Assembly (NCBI RefSeq): GCF_008831285.2
Contig: NC_045144.1
Location: forward strand, 14,621,858 to 14,685,857
Reading direction: 5' to 3'
Source of the DNA: Nymphaea colorata
Taxonomy: Eukaryota; Streptophyta; Magnoliopsida; Nymphaeales; Nymphaeaceae
DNA: 64,000 bases
Position numbers and translations under genes: made by a program. Under the pieces are notes generated by a model that saw only the letters and a list, made by a program, of their open reading frames with translations, did no database searches and had not been told where the DNA came from. Below, in pieces: positions 11,700 to 24,158 of this stretch; the stretch's first letter is position 1; every line of letters starts with the position of its first letter.

Positions 11700-12520
11700 A
11701 TTGACCTTTGTCATCATCAACCTAATGTTGTTTCATCGGTGTGTTGCTCTGTTTGGCCCCACTATATCTAACTTCATGTAGAATGTCCATTGTATATTTC
11801 TTTTGAGAAAAAAATTCTACATTTTGACCTTGCAACTTCAATGCCCAAAAATATTTAGCTCTCCCAAATCTTTCAATTGAAATTTATCATTGATGATGGC
11901 TTTCAATTGATCAATGACTTGTCGATTATCGCCTGCAATAATAATGTCATCAACATATACCATGATAAAAATACTGCCATGCTTGCTAACCTTGGAAAAC
12001 AAGGACTAATCTGCCTGAGATTGGAGAAAAGGAAGGTGTTGAACAAACTCAGTGAGTTTAAAAAACCAATTCTGAGATTATTGTTCAAACCATATAGAGA
12101 CTTCTTTAGCTGACAAACAATGTTCTCTCTTTGTTGGGTGAAACTGGGTGGAAGAGACATGTAAACTTCTTTGTGCAGGTCTCCATGAAGAAAGATGTTA
12201 TTGACGTCGACTTGATAGAGAGACCACCCTTTAATAGCAGTAATGGATAGGACGCATCTAATTGTTTTAATTTTGGCAATGGAAAAAAAGTCTTGGTGTA
12301 GTCGATGCCTTCGGTATGTATATATCCTTTAGCAACAAGTCGTACTTTATATCTTTCAACTGATCCATCGGCCTTATACTTGATTTTGTAAACTGAGCGA
12401 CAACCAATGGGCGTTTTGCTTAGTGGAAAAGAAGTGATTTCCCAATAGAGTTTGCTTCTAATGCTCAAAACTCAGCAGCCATATCATTTCTCCATTCTTG
12501 ATACTGCATTGCCTCATTGA
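11700..12520 (-). pseudogene. Copia reverse transcriptase (element B)
   Basis: The N-terminal half lies at 12468-12106 (YKIKYKADGSVERYKVRLVAKGY). A middle block holds VCQLKKSLYGL, the catalytic YVDD lies at 11946-11957, and QLKDLGEL and SQKKYTMDIL lie further on. At least two frameshifts separate these blocks. The sequence just upstream of the RT start runs directly into the protease remnant. Confidence 0.82.
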
Positions 12521-12540
12521 AAGATGAGGGTTCTCAGTTT

Positions 12541-12900
12541 CTAAGAATAGTTGTTAAAAGGCTTGATGATGATGGGAGAACTTATCAAGAAGGAGAAAAT
12601 GGTGCATTGAGTGATGTGTGTGTGTTGTAGAGTTAGTACCATTACCCAAATTAGAGGATTTGATTGTGGTAGAGTAGAAGCACTGGTAGTCATGTAGACG
12701 ATATGGTATTGTGTGTTGGACAAGGTGAGAGATAGATTTAATCGAACTTGTCCTATGTAAGTAACAAGTGTGGTTGATCCATTTGGCATCTTAATAGAGT
12801 AACAAACAGGTGGAATAAGAAAAGAAAGACTAGAAATTGAACTTGCCATATAATGGCTGGCTCTAGTATCTATAATCTACCTTGGTGAAGAAACAAAGCA
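12541..12900 (-). pseudogene. Copia protease-region remnant (element B)
   Basis: The stretch SIKMPNGSTTLVTYIGQV with the following LSNTQYHI resembles the conserved V..PNG....HIGTV region downstream of the protease active site. The active site itself is not preserved. Confidence 0.6.
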
Positions 12901-13061
12901 AGCAATAGGCTGGGGTATCATACCTGCAATGTTCACTTTATGAGTTTGTGTGTTTAAGAAATCCATGAATTGGTGGTACAAGTTTGGTATAAAGTTGATG
13001 GCACCAATTGAGGACTTTGATGGTGAATGAGTCGGCAATAAAGCATCAGAAGTTGCAGAGT

Positions 13062-13650
13062 TTACCTTAGGCTACTGACTTTGAGAATTAGAGACACCTC
13101 TCTTAGGAAAGCCATGGATGCATTGGGGGCCCCCACTCTTCTACAATACTCACATTGCATAGAGGACTTGCATTTGAACTTAACATTGAGGTCCTTCTCA
13201 TTATCTTGCCGTTGAATGGCTGCACCAAAAATACTTTTAGATGGGAGAGAAACATGGACCTCCCATTGATGCTCTTCTTGAACAAACAAAGATAAGCAAG
13301 TGGAATAGATGGAGTCGGCTCCATAAGGAGGATTTGGCTGTGAATAGCACTAAAGCTCTCATTGAGGCCCATTAAAATTCAAGTAGACGTTGTTCCTCAT
13401 GTATCTCCTTAATTTGTTGCATGGCACCACAGTTACATGTAGGCAAAATAACATATGAATCATATTCATCCCATAGAGCTTTAAGTTGAGTTTAATAAAC
13501 ACCAATGGAGGATTGCAATTGTTTGTAATTAATAAACTGTGGTTGTAACTGATAAAGTCTAGGAGCATTGGACTGAGAGGAACGAGCTTTAAGTTTTGTG
13601 AGCATAAACCACTATTGACGACAAAGTGTTATGAAGGGAATTCAACAGCT
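13062..13650 (-). pseudogene. Copia gag remnant (element B)
   Basis: Overlapping frames give LYGMNMIHMLF (compare LWDEYDSY in relatives), then LNESFSAIHSQILLMEPTPS, and CEYCRRVGA, which resembles half a zinc knuckle. The coding sequence is spread over three frames. Confidence 0.75.
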
Positions 13651-13952
13651 ATGACAACACCATGTTGTTACATCACTCCCAAGAAACAACAAGAGATTTA
13701 GACGATGTTGTTTTAGGAATAGAACTATTGACAAAACCAAGTTTATTCTAGACTGCCAAAACCATAGTCATAGCACGACACTAGACTTTATAGTTTTCAT
13801 TCGTTAAAGGTTGGAAACAAGAGCCATAGCAGGATTGTCCAAGTGATGGAGAAAATGAGTTGTCTTCATCAACTCCATGTTGAGACGATTCTCCACCGGT
13901 GTGGTGCATGTTGGTGTGATCAGCCATGGGTGATGGGGATCATACCTCCATT

Positions 13953-13965
13953 GGCTCTTATACCA
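13953..13965 (-). other. Primer-binding site of element B
   Basis: The complement reads TGGTATAAGAGCC, close to the initiator Met-tRNA complement. It touches the TG start of the LTR at 13966. Confidence 0.8.
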
Positions 13966-14175
13966 TGATACACCATGAGCAAAGATAAAGAAAACTAGAA
14001 TATGTTGATTTCATTGTTAATGAAGTATATTATATATACAAGAGTGGGCATAACGTTTATGTGTTATCTCATCCTCAAAAATAGGAAACAAAAAGGGATG
14101 TTACAACTGTGTGATCTTGGATAGATACAACTTGCGGATACAGATTGGATTTCCATAATTGCATAACATCTAACA
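13966..14175 (-). repeat. 5' LTR of element B
   Basis: A 210-bp stretch with TG..CA ends. It is the partner of 10590-10807 and is adjacent to the primer-binding site. RT sequence of element C resumes at 14176. Confidence 0.87.
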
Positions 14176-15320
14176 GTGAAGACCTAGTAATGATCACATC
14201 ATCATCAACATAGACCAACCCGTGAAATCTAATATTTGTTAGAAATGAATGGAGACAATGATACCACATCTGTGGTGCATGCTCTAGTCTGTATAACACT
14301 TTATTTAATTTGCAGACATAAGATGAACTAGCATCAACAAATATTGGCACTACTGCCAAGTTCGATTGCGGGCAAGAGCATCAACTTTTTTGCTTCATGG
14401 CCTTTACCCAATCTTTAGCTTCTTTGACCTCATTATATGATGGCGTTTCATAATTTGGGACAAGAACAGATCATTGAGAGTCCAAAACTATTCCCAGGTT
14501 GAGAGAGCTTGTCATAGGCCTAGTGGATATATGATGCATATGAGTGGCCGCAATATGAATTTCAGCAATAGGTGTTGCGGTAGAGTCATGTTTTGGAGCA
14601 GCAGGCTCAATGGGTACTAGATTCTCCTTGAACATGACCGGCTTGAACAAGAGCATTATTGAGGCCTTCATGAACGCTGATTTCTTCTAATTGGGCCGAC
14701 TGAGAGTATGTTGGGCATCATTAGCTGTCAAGTTGGCACATGGCATCCTAGTTTATGAGAATATGGTAGTCGGAGATGGAAGAATTACAATATTAAGCTG
14801 ATGGTGTGATCCTCAATTTCCTAATTGACATTGAGAAGAGTCAATAAAAGTCTTTCTTCTTCTAGCCTATGATTAACCATGGCCCTCTTCAATGTTAATA
14901 GAAAATCATGAGCCAAAAAATAATGGTGATTTTGGATTTAGGCCCATAGCAAATTTAGTCTTTATGCATGTTTCCTTACGAAATAAAAACACAAGGAACT
15001 GTATTTGTTTGAAATTTATTTTCATTAGCCATGGTTAAAAAAGGATAACACATACTTAGACCCAAAGACTTGAAGGCACGAATAATTAGGCATCTTTCCA
15101 AACATTATTTGATATAAAGACTTTCTAGCTAATTTTAGAAAGCATGGGAGGCTTATTTATAATATAAAATGCAGCCCGTAACACCTCAACCCAAAACTTT
15201 AGTATAGACAGGAAACATTAAGTATACTTAATCCAGTCTTGACAACATGTCTATTTTCTATTCTACGATCTCATTATGCTCAGGACAGTCTGGACAAGAA
15301 ATGTGATTTTCATCCTTGGC

Positions 15321-18300
15321 CAACATAGATTTACTTTGCTTCTTTCATGAATAACATATTTGCATTGGTTTTCATGAATTCACAAGATTATTTTGATTTA
15401 TGCTTTTTATGCATCATGCTTATAACTAGTTGTGTTATGATTCTTTACTTTGATTCCTTAGCATGCATCCATGAGTTATTTCTGTTTTTTCTTCTTGCAT
15501 CATAATAGTGTTGTGCGTTAAAAAGCATGATGTGGAAGCTTTTGTTGTGGTATGTTTTATTATCAATATAGTCCATGTTTTAGAAACATGAATTCTTTAG
15601 TTCAAGCAAAAGTCTACTTTCTGAGAATTTGGTTTTTTGATGAACTTCACATAATTATATCTCTCAATACATGAGTCATGTTGATGAACCATAAAAGCCA
15701 TTGGTTTTTCTCACTTTTCTAGTTAGTTTCTACCAAATTTCATCTGAATCTAATTTGTTATGAACCATTGTTTATATAATTTGTTAGACCCTATTTTCTG
15801 TAATTCATATTGTAGAAAATCAGTCCTAAAAATCTGCCAACTTTGTAACTCAAGTCAGGTTCCGTAACTTCAATTTTTGTTGTATAAAAGCCATAAGTTT
15901 CTATATGTATGCAATTTGTCTACACTAATTTTCACTCCAACCCTAGGTGCTTTGCTATATCATTGCATCTGAAAAGACAAAACATATTTCTGTCATAAAT
16001 TTTGGTATTTTCCTGTAAAAACAGATTTTTTGCTCAGTTTTTTAAGTCGTAACTTTCTGTTCAAAACATAGTTTTTTCATGTTTTAATTTGAAACTTTCA
16101 TTGGTTATGCCAAAATTCTAAAACCAATTTTTGAATCCAAAAGATGCCTGTTTGCATAATCAAATTTTATCTGGAAGTAGGCCAGTTGAACACAATTTTC
16201 TGCTATTTCTGCTGTAATCATATTTCTGCTCTATGCTCAGCATGCCATAACACCTCAACTATGTTTCTTGAATCTGTTAGATGGGTCAGATTCTCTGTTA
16301 AGCAAATATTATGTCTACCAAATTTCAAGTCAGACTGATAAATGTTGTTATAATTTTCGTTGCCACAAAATAGATTGTTTTACCAACCTGCTATGTTCTA
16401 TTATGTTGAATTCCATTTCCTCTGACTTAAGTTTCTGGTCATACCTAATCTAAATTTGAGTTAGTTTTATAAAATCAACACCCAACCTAGTTTCTACTTT
16501 ATGTAATGAGGCTCCATATCAAATTTCAATTGAAACCCATGTTGTTTGTTGTATGTCCTTCATTTATTTGAAGTTGACTGTCGAAACAAGTTTTTGTTTT
16601 TCTGTTTTGCAGAAATTCAAGTTTTGGCTTCTCGATTTGAAACACAATTCTTGTTTTAGGCATAATGTGGATCTCAACACAAATAATCCACCTTTTTTTA
16701 GGCATTTAAAATGCTATCATTATGTTTCATGGTGCATTAGGTCTGTTTTATCTTAATCATAGGTCATGTTCCTTCAGTGGTGCATGCTATGTTATATTTT
16801 TGTAATCAAGTAGGTAGACTAATGCATGTTTTTCCTTCTCATTCATATTTTATGGTAATTCTTTGCACAATAGCACTACAATAAGCACTCTCAATGTGAG
16901 TAAATTGGATTCACAATGTCATTCCATGTTGTTTGATATTTCATCTTGCCTCATCCCTTTACAAGTTATGTTATGTTCCGTCTTAAGAAGATTTCATAAT
17001 AAGTTTATGAAATTGAGCCTTACACATGCTAGGTAACATTTTTTGCATATTTTAGGATTCGATGTTTTGGTTCTCTTCATATGCCTTAAGGTTTTCTTTG
17101 TTGTCCTGCTTGCAAATTATGATTTTATTGTGCTATGCTAGGTTCTTTTGTATGACTTATATTTAATCATGATAGTTCACTTATAATCATACATTCATCT
17201 AAATCCTAGGATTCAAGAAAAAAAGTCATGCACGTTAGGACAACTCTTGGTGACATTGCTGTCATTAAGCAATCTTGAAGTGCATACATTGTCCCTTTAT
17301 TTGGTGTTCTTTGATTTCCTTGCTATGTGATGTTCTAGATTAGTTTTGCATTACATATGGTTTGTTTTTGCATCATAACTATACAGAATGGTTTGTCATG
17401 CATGTACACACTTTATTTTCATCTCTTTACTTACCAGTAAATATGAATTCCATCATACACATGCATCTCCCTCTCATAAACCAATCTGGGTTTGGCACTG
17501 TCCATGTTATTAGATGAATCTTCTTATCCAAAGAAGGTCGAATGTCTCAAAATCTTTTAGGAAATAATTACAAACTAGCATCATGTCTTTCAACTTGTTC
17601 TAACATGTTTTTCAACTCCATTCTTCAAATTCAAAGTTTCTAACTTCATTTCAAATTTTATCTTCCAACTTGATTGCTAGAGTCATCTTTCAAATTCTAT
17701 TTTCTAGCCATAAAGAAATCGTTTTGGGCTCATGTTCCAAAATTGATTTCCAAATCTAGTGTTCAGTTTCTCTTAAAATCACATTTCAATCATAATTTGT
17801 TCTCCAATTTTTAAATCTAATTTCATGTTTCAAACTAGTTTCGTAAATTACATGCATCATATAGATGTAGATTGCATGTCATGACTCAATGACGATATGG
17901 GCATTTTAGGCATGTTATGGCCGTTGCCCTGAGGTCCATTTAACTTTGAAAAACTAATTTTATTTTAAGCCTAGGTTCATATGTATTGTGCTATATGTTG
18001 TTCATTAGGACTGATGCATAACATTTAGAATATTAAGCATTAGGCATAATTGTTTTAGATTTTGAATTGATTAACCTTAGTAAAGGTGTTAGGAGTGGTC
18101 AATTCTCATACTGACAGGATGAGTCTTGTCCCACTTTGATCAAAACAAAGACAAGTCTTTAATTTCCATCAAGGTTGCACACATGGTTCATTTCAAGAAT
18201 CTTTGCATGTAAACAAAAAGTCAGATTGTCTTCTAAAGGCCTGGACCACAGCCGCTTTGGATGAGTCAGTTCTAGGGTTGTTGTGGACTTGATATTTCTA

Positions 18301-18458
18301 GAGAAATTTGAAATGTATTTGTGAAGTCCTTTCTGATCTTGACACTCAAGAATGAGAATTGTTTCATTTTACTATTGTCCACCACCAAAAAAGGTGAGGA
18401 TTCCAACGACGACTAAAATTTAGCGATTCAAGAATATGCACAACAACTTCACCATGAT
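15321..18458. other. 3.1 kb AT-rich block of unknown origin
   Basis: No domain is recognisable on either strand. Only short open frames occur, and the composition is even and T-rich on the plus strand. It separates the last readable integrase remnant of element C from the LTR of element D. A long LTR (for example a solo Gypsy LTR) would fit the length and the lack of coding, but no second copy or flanking duplication was found. Confidence 0.35.
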
Positions 18459-18736
18459 TGAAAAACCTATTGATTGCAAAATCAAAAATAAGAGAAAAAC
18501 ACAAAATTTACGTGGTTCAGCCAAAACCTAGCCTCCATCCACGTAAATGTAACATATTACCCTCTAAGGTTTTCTTTCAATATCAATTGTAGAAAGTAGT
18601 TGCATGTATTTATTATTTGTTTATGGTGGGAAGTTACAAGTTAGGTCAGACATGTTGGGATCTAAATTAACTCACTTCCACATAATTGGCAATTTTCTAA
18701 CTATCTTGCATAGTGGATTTTGTTGGACACCTTGCA
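18459..18736 (-). repeat. Probable 3' LTR of element D
   Basis: A 278-bp TG..CA stretch next to the polypurine tract. It contains the ACGTGGTT block common near plant Copia LTR ends. There is no partner copy in the window. Confidence 0.45.
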
Positions 18737-20700
18737 ATGTTATCGTGCCCCCCTCAAACTAATTAGGGGGTCAAGATTTAACTTGTTCTTGAGCTAGTGA
18801 AAATGAGGTCATGGTAGAGTCTTAGTAAGCACATCGGCAAATTGCTCTTCAGAGGACACAAATTCAACATTACTTTCTTTCTTGGCAGTCATCTCTCACA
18901 TAAAATGAAAGTCAATTTTAATGTTTACAAGCATGAAGATCTGAATTTTTTGCAAGGCAGGTAGCACCTAAATTGTCACATTGCACTATAGGAGATCCAT
19001 GACAATATATGTGCAACTATGAGAATTGATTTAATTCATACGAACTAAAAAACAACTATAACTAGGGCTTTATACTTTGTTTCAATGGAGGATTGAGTCA
19101 CAATATAGTACTTGTTGGATCCTCATGAAATGACATTACACCCCGTCCCCTAGTAGAGTTGCCAACTCATTAGTAGATCACAGATCATTTGAGCAGCCAG
19201 TCTACATTTGTGAAAACTTCAAGAGATTGTTTTATGAATTTGTAATTCCAAAGATACAGTGCCTTGAAGCATGCATTTCACATGTGCCAAATGTACATCT
19301 AGCGTAGTGCATAAATTGTCATGCTTGGTTGACCATGAAGGCAATGCCTTGAAGAGTAAAAGTGGCATATTGTGAAACTCCCACATTGCTCTTATATAAA
19401 AAGGCATCAGTCATCTTGGTTCCTCATATCTGAATAATAAGGTATTAGGTAAAACAGGTGTAATAACTGATTTTACTTTTGCCATTTGAGCTTAACCAAT
19501 ATATCTGAAATATACTTTCTTCACTTTTTTTGGGTTACCACAAGTGCATCACAATATCTGTTAACTTCGATGGCTAAGAAATAATGTGGAGAACATAAAT
19601 CATTAATAGAGAATTGCTTAACCAATACTATTAATGATATCATACACCCCCTTTATTGAGCTTCTAGTGAAAATGATATCATGAACATAGATGAGCAAAT
19701 ATATGGTAGATGAAGATGACATGCACATGAACAAAAAGATTTGAAAGTTAAACCAGATTGTGAGAAGGCTCACTTACTGGAAAATGATTCTCTTGAAGAC
19801 AAATCCCTTTTGCTACATCAGAGGCAACAATATGTTGAGTGGCCTACATATAAGAAATTATTTTGTTCAAATATAACATGCAACCATCTACAGGATGAAG
19901 CATATATCCATAATAACATGACCCATAGCCAAGAATGGGACACAGTCTTTAGAAAAAGTTTGGAGATGTGCAATGGCCTATATAAGGATAGGCAATGCAA
20001 CAAAAAATATGCATGTAATTATACTAGAAGGTTTTTCAAGCAATGTCTCCTAAGGTGTTTTATGATCAGTCTTCTCTAAAGACAGCCTATTAACAATTTT
20101 CATAGCAGTTTTGAAAGCATTCCACCAAAAATATGATGATATCTTGGCATGATTTAATATGGTTAGTTTAGTTTCAACCAAACGATGATTTTCTTTTCAG
20201 CTACTCCATTTTGTTGAATAGTGTGAAGACAACAAAAATCCAACATTTAGTATCTTAAGAATCAAGCACAACAAAGAAATCTTTGCTCACAAATACACTT
20301 ACTCCATCATCATGAAATGCTTTGATTGGGCTAGGTTGTTTCTCAACCTTATTTTGAAAATCTTGAAAACATGCAAACGTATATGACTTCTTCTTTAATG
20401 AAAAAATCCATGAAAATCAAGAATGGTGGTCGCCAATAAGCAAATAATAGAGATAACCATCATGGAGATGCATTGGGCAGGTGTCTACAAATTACCGTAA
20501 ACAAGTTCTAAAAGAGGTGAAGTTTTTAAATCTGACTTTTGAAAGGGTAAATGATGCATTTTGTCTAAAGCAAAAAGTAGAAAGTTAAATCATGGTTCTA
20601 TCAATACTAAAGCTCTTAGAAGCATAAAAGTTGAATATGGTTGGAAAGTTGGCATGACATAAGATATACGGAGATCTATATTTTGATCAGCATTAACTAC
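18459..20700 (-). mobile_element. Decayed Copia retrotransposon D
   Basis: On the minus strand there is a degenerate integrase at about 20620-20180 (CxxxNASFTLSK, DGYLYYL..FSWIFSLKKKS, an NGVAE-like block). A linker follows, then an RT remnant with YVHDIIFTRSS near 19665-19715, in which Asp replaces the usual first residue context (VHD for VDD). RNase H follows at about 19440-18790 (VQCDNLGATYL, FADVLTKTLP). A G-rich polypurine tract (complement near 18747-18762) precedes a probable 3' LTR. Every domain is broken. Neither gag nor the 5' LTR was recognised. Confidence 0.65.
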
Positions 20701-22000
20701 TTGGAAGGAAATCGAAAAGAAATTGTGCTAGAATGACATTCAACACTTACTGATCCCAAACTAGGTGGTGTAACTTGCTGCTTGATATCTTTGATGTCAT
20801 TAACTTCATACTACTTAGGTGACAACCACACCACAAACAACCTTTCTAGAGCTCAGCTCGAAGAACTTGTCCCATCTGCATGTGCTTCACAATAAAATCA
20901 CTAGTGTTTAATTAAACCTTGTACTTATTTTCTTCATTAACTTGGATATTGACATCAATTTTTTTTTTAACACTAGACACAAAAGAATGGAACAGAGTGT
21001 TCTGTTCCATGGTGTTCCATGGAATTCAAACACCCTTATATGGATCCCATAGCTACCTTCATTTGATGCTCATTTCCTCGCGAGGGTCTATTTTTGTTGT
21101 ATATATTCTCAATTTTTTTATAATAAAAGTTGAGTGTCTACCTTCAACAAGCATTTTAGTGGAAAATAAAATAGGCTCTAAACTTTTAAAATAAGAAGCC
21201 TTAACTAAGGATAATGGATGTTGTTGTATGAACATGGATCTACAAGTATAGAATTGTGCATATTTGGATCTCTTTGTGTGGATTATTACAATTTTGAATG
21301 AAATCCAACGTCCAAACCAAATAAGATAAATAAACTCGAAAAAAAAACCTCAGTTGAAAATCTTTTATATAGCCACTCATGGTCAGTTGGTCACTTATAA
21401 ATCTTGTCATAGTACACTTGTCTTGGACCCTAACATTCAATGACCTCAATGCTCTTCAGACTTCCCACAATACAGCCTGCTTTTTAAGTTCATCCTAACA
21501 TTTTATTCTAAAGAGAAGCACTAATGATTTTAAGAAATATAAATAAAGAAAAGCAAGATGTTAATGTGAGACAAGAAAGTATGCATGGTTTTATAAATAG
21601 CTTTTGAATAATTTGTAAGGGAGTTGTTCTGAACCGATCCAACAAAAAAGAAAAAGGCACGCAACAACATTATACAGAGTTTATGTAATGTGGAGTGTCT
21701 TTATATATATACTCTAAAATTCAGAGCATAATTCAATCACAACCACCCGATACAATGCATTGGTATGGCGTGATTAAATATACACTGCCCTATTCAATGT
21801 ATCAAATAATATGTTGTAAGAGGCTAGGATTGTACCTCCAAATTTGGAAGGAGAAATTCACAAATCATACATTGTATACCTGATCAGCTGCCATGTTGGA
21901 TAGACCTAATTAATCCTCTTAGTCCATCAAATTGACTTGGTGGAAAATCAAAGTTATTCAATGCAATATATATTCTAGGGGGAGAATTATTTGTCAGAAG
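20701..22000. other. Unassigned AT-rich DNA
   Basis: Probably further decayed retrotransposon sequence from element D or its neighbours, but no domain could be read. Open frames are short and unsupported. Confidence 0.35.
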
Positions 22001-22339
22001 CTTGAGAGGGAAGACTATATTACATATATGAGACATTGGCATCTTCTCCCCAGTACTCACTATAACAAATTCAATGCCATTGTAGAGAAATTCACCTTGT
22101 ATGGAGGTGTCGATACTTGTTACCTGATGTGTGCTACCTGGGTGCCACTTAGTGTCGTCACAACACGAACAACATCATTTATGGTGTTGGTCTGCCCAAA
22201 TTCACCTCCCTTCTATCTCATCATTCTATTCCTAAAGAACATCGCCTACTGAACTCAGTAGGCATTACAGCATCTGGTTTGGAAAACAATAATGGGTGAA
22301 GAAGTATAGGCACTAGAACAAAAACAACATGAGAACTTG

Positions 22340-22770
22340 TTGATAGGCCCCATGATGCAAATAATGTTAGTGCGAAATGCGTTGGATTTTCTCAAGTTGA
22401 AGATAAAAATTTTCATGAAACCTTTGCTCCTATCACATGCTTTGCCACAACTCACCTAGTTTTTTCTTTTGCACTCCATAATTATGGATGAATCCATCAA
22501 CTTGAACAAGGGATTGTATGACCTCAAACAAGCCTCTCGTTGTCTAAATTCATATCTTCTTCATTATAGAACTTTTAGGATATTACCAATGCTTCAATAA
22601 ATTTGGTAAGAACATGATCAATACTTGTTCTCCTTATTTATGTAAATGATTTAATTCTTACAAGTAGCAGTCCACATCTTGTCAACAACTTAATTGCTAA
22701 CTTAAGCAAACAGTGCCACGAAGCATCTTGGTCAACTTCACTATGTTCTACGAATCAAAGTGGGTATGTT
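22340..22770 (+). pseudogene. Copia reverse transcriptase remnant on the plus strand
   Basis: In changing frames the plus strand shows KCVGFSQVEDKNFHETFAPIT (compare VAKGF.Q..G.D...TFAPV), GLYDLKQASR, and LLIYVNDLILTSSS, where the catalytic YVDD has become YVND. Orientation is opposite to elements A-D. LTRs are not recognised. Confidence 0.65.
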
Positions 22771-23789
22771 GTAATTTTTTCTAAAATGGGAAATAAGGAA
22801 TGGTGCATTAGTGAATTTCAAGGGCTAAGAAATGGGGTTGGGTGTTATTCAGCATATTGTTCTTGCTTCAGATTCTGAAAAAATGAGGAAGACGATCGTG
22901 TATATGATGTTATTGATTAAACCTAATGTTGATCATAATAGAAATGCTCGGTTGAGATCAAGATGGATTACATCATGTGATAAATACTACACAACTGTAT
23001 GAGGGAAGTGGTATGTGTTGCTTTGGGGGAATGAAATAAGATTATAGATAAGTATGAACCAAATGGGTTGATTGCAAATATGTGGAAAAATGGTTATATT
23101 CGTAAAGTAAAATGAACACTATACGTGGCAGCATGGGTTGTTTATTGGCACTAGACATACTTGAGGTTGTGGGGATTTAATTGGCTAATAGATTCATTGT
23201 TACCATTCTGAATTGTTTTCACGTCTTTACTAAGTGTAAGGCATATAGCTACAAAATATGGAAATACCTAAGTAAGAAATTTGATATAGAAATCAAAAAA
23301 GGAAATTCAATGTAGGAATTAAGTATTGGTTGTTAGTTTGGATCCTTTCTATATGGAGGACTCAAACCCAATTTAAAAAGAAAAGAGGGGGAACGGTCAC
23401 CTTTGTTTGAATGTGGGTCTTGAAAAAAAGCAATTTCTAAACATATTATGGACTATAGTTGAAAATTTTTAAAAGAAGTGAGCGAAAAAAGGGAGTCCAC
23501 TGGTTTTGGGCATTGTAGAGCATTTGAGGGTTTCTTCTTCTTTTTTGTGAGTTCCTCTTGAGAGAAGGGAGAAAGAGGGGGAGAATCTTGTTGTCCATTC
23601 ATTTGAAGCAACAAGAGAGATTTTATAGAGAGAAATTGAGTCTGAGAGAGAGAAATGTTCCATTTATTGTTTTGAGAATTTTTTATTATCATTTTTGTCC
23701 TTTTATTTGTGAAGTTTGAGGCAAGAAAAAATTTGATTTTGCTGTGGGAATATCGGCAGTCTTGATTAGGTGATATTATTCCACTTTCT
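22771..23789. other. Unassigned DNA between Copia remnants
   Basis: Nothing recognisable apart from a GA-rich stretch around 23560-23660. Confidence 0.35.
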
Positions 23790-24158
23790 CATCTTTATTT
23801 GCTTTATGAGTAAGCTTTGGTTGTTTGTTGATTGCCATATGCAATATTGGCAATATGGATGGTGTCTGTTACAGGTTCATTTGCTGCACATTGAGCTTCA
23901 TGAATTAAGAGAAGACTAAGGAGTTCCTCGAGTTCAATTTGTTCAACTTTGGTATTCAAAGAAGTCCTCAAACTCCATACTCATGAGTTGGAAGTCCAGC
24001 AAGAATGTAAGACACGAGATCGTCATTCTCTACTGGTTTAGATGTCAATGCCAACTGATTTGCAATGCCTTTCACTTTGTGAAAATAGGTGGCAATGGAG
24101 TCTGTACCTTTTCTTATGGATTGAAGTTGAGCGTGAAGCCTTTGTATCCGGGAATGAG

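Larger units (their letters stand above)
10590..14175 (-). mobile_element. Copia retrotransposon B with both LTRs, lacking integrase
   Basis: A 3.6-kb element with related LTRs at 13966-14175 (5') and 10590-10807 (3'), a primer-binding site at 13953-13965 and a polypurine tract at 10808-10819. Internal order on the minus strand is gag, protease remnant, RT, RNase H; no integrase is found between protease and RT. It interrupts the RT of element C. The LTRs differ at roughly 12% of positions by eye, so it is old. I could not confirm a 5-bp target duplication. Confidence 0.85.
5765..15320 (-). mobile_element. Copia retrotransposon C, split by two younger Copia insertions
   Basis: Read on the minus strand, pieces of one Copia pol appear in correct order. 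They are decayed integrase (about 15320-15090), linker and RT start (14700-14360), the RT catalytic region (YVDDDVIITRS type, about 14190-14230), RT end and early RNase H (10589-10100; QYSYIQSILAEAHMTKAKP and MHSLSTSHWTLVK), and the RNase H tail (about 6240-6051; EVDFHFVRDHV and NLQDKLNV). A polypurine tract (complement of 6041-6050) and the 3' LTR (5765-6040) follow. Element B sits between the RT pieces and element A sits inside RNase H. Upstream gag and the 5' LTR were not found. All parts carry stops or frameshifts, so the element is dead. The link between the pieces is inferred from order and domain content. Confidence 0.6.

Noticed and set aside
10590-14175. Perfect 5-bp target duplication for element B
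   Set aside because: The flanks next to the most likely LTR borders (GATGA or CACGA on the left, GTGAA on the right) do not match convincingly, so none was claimed.
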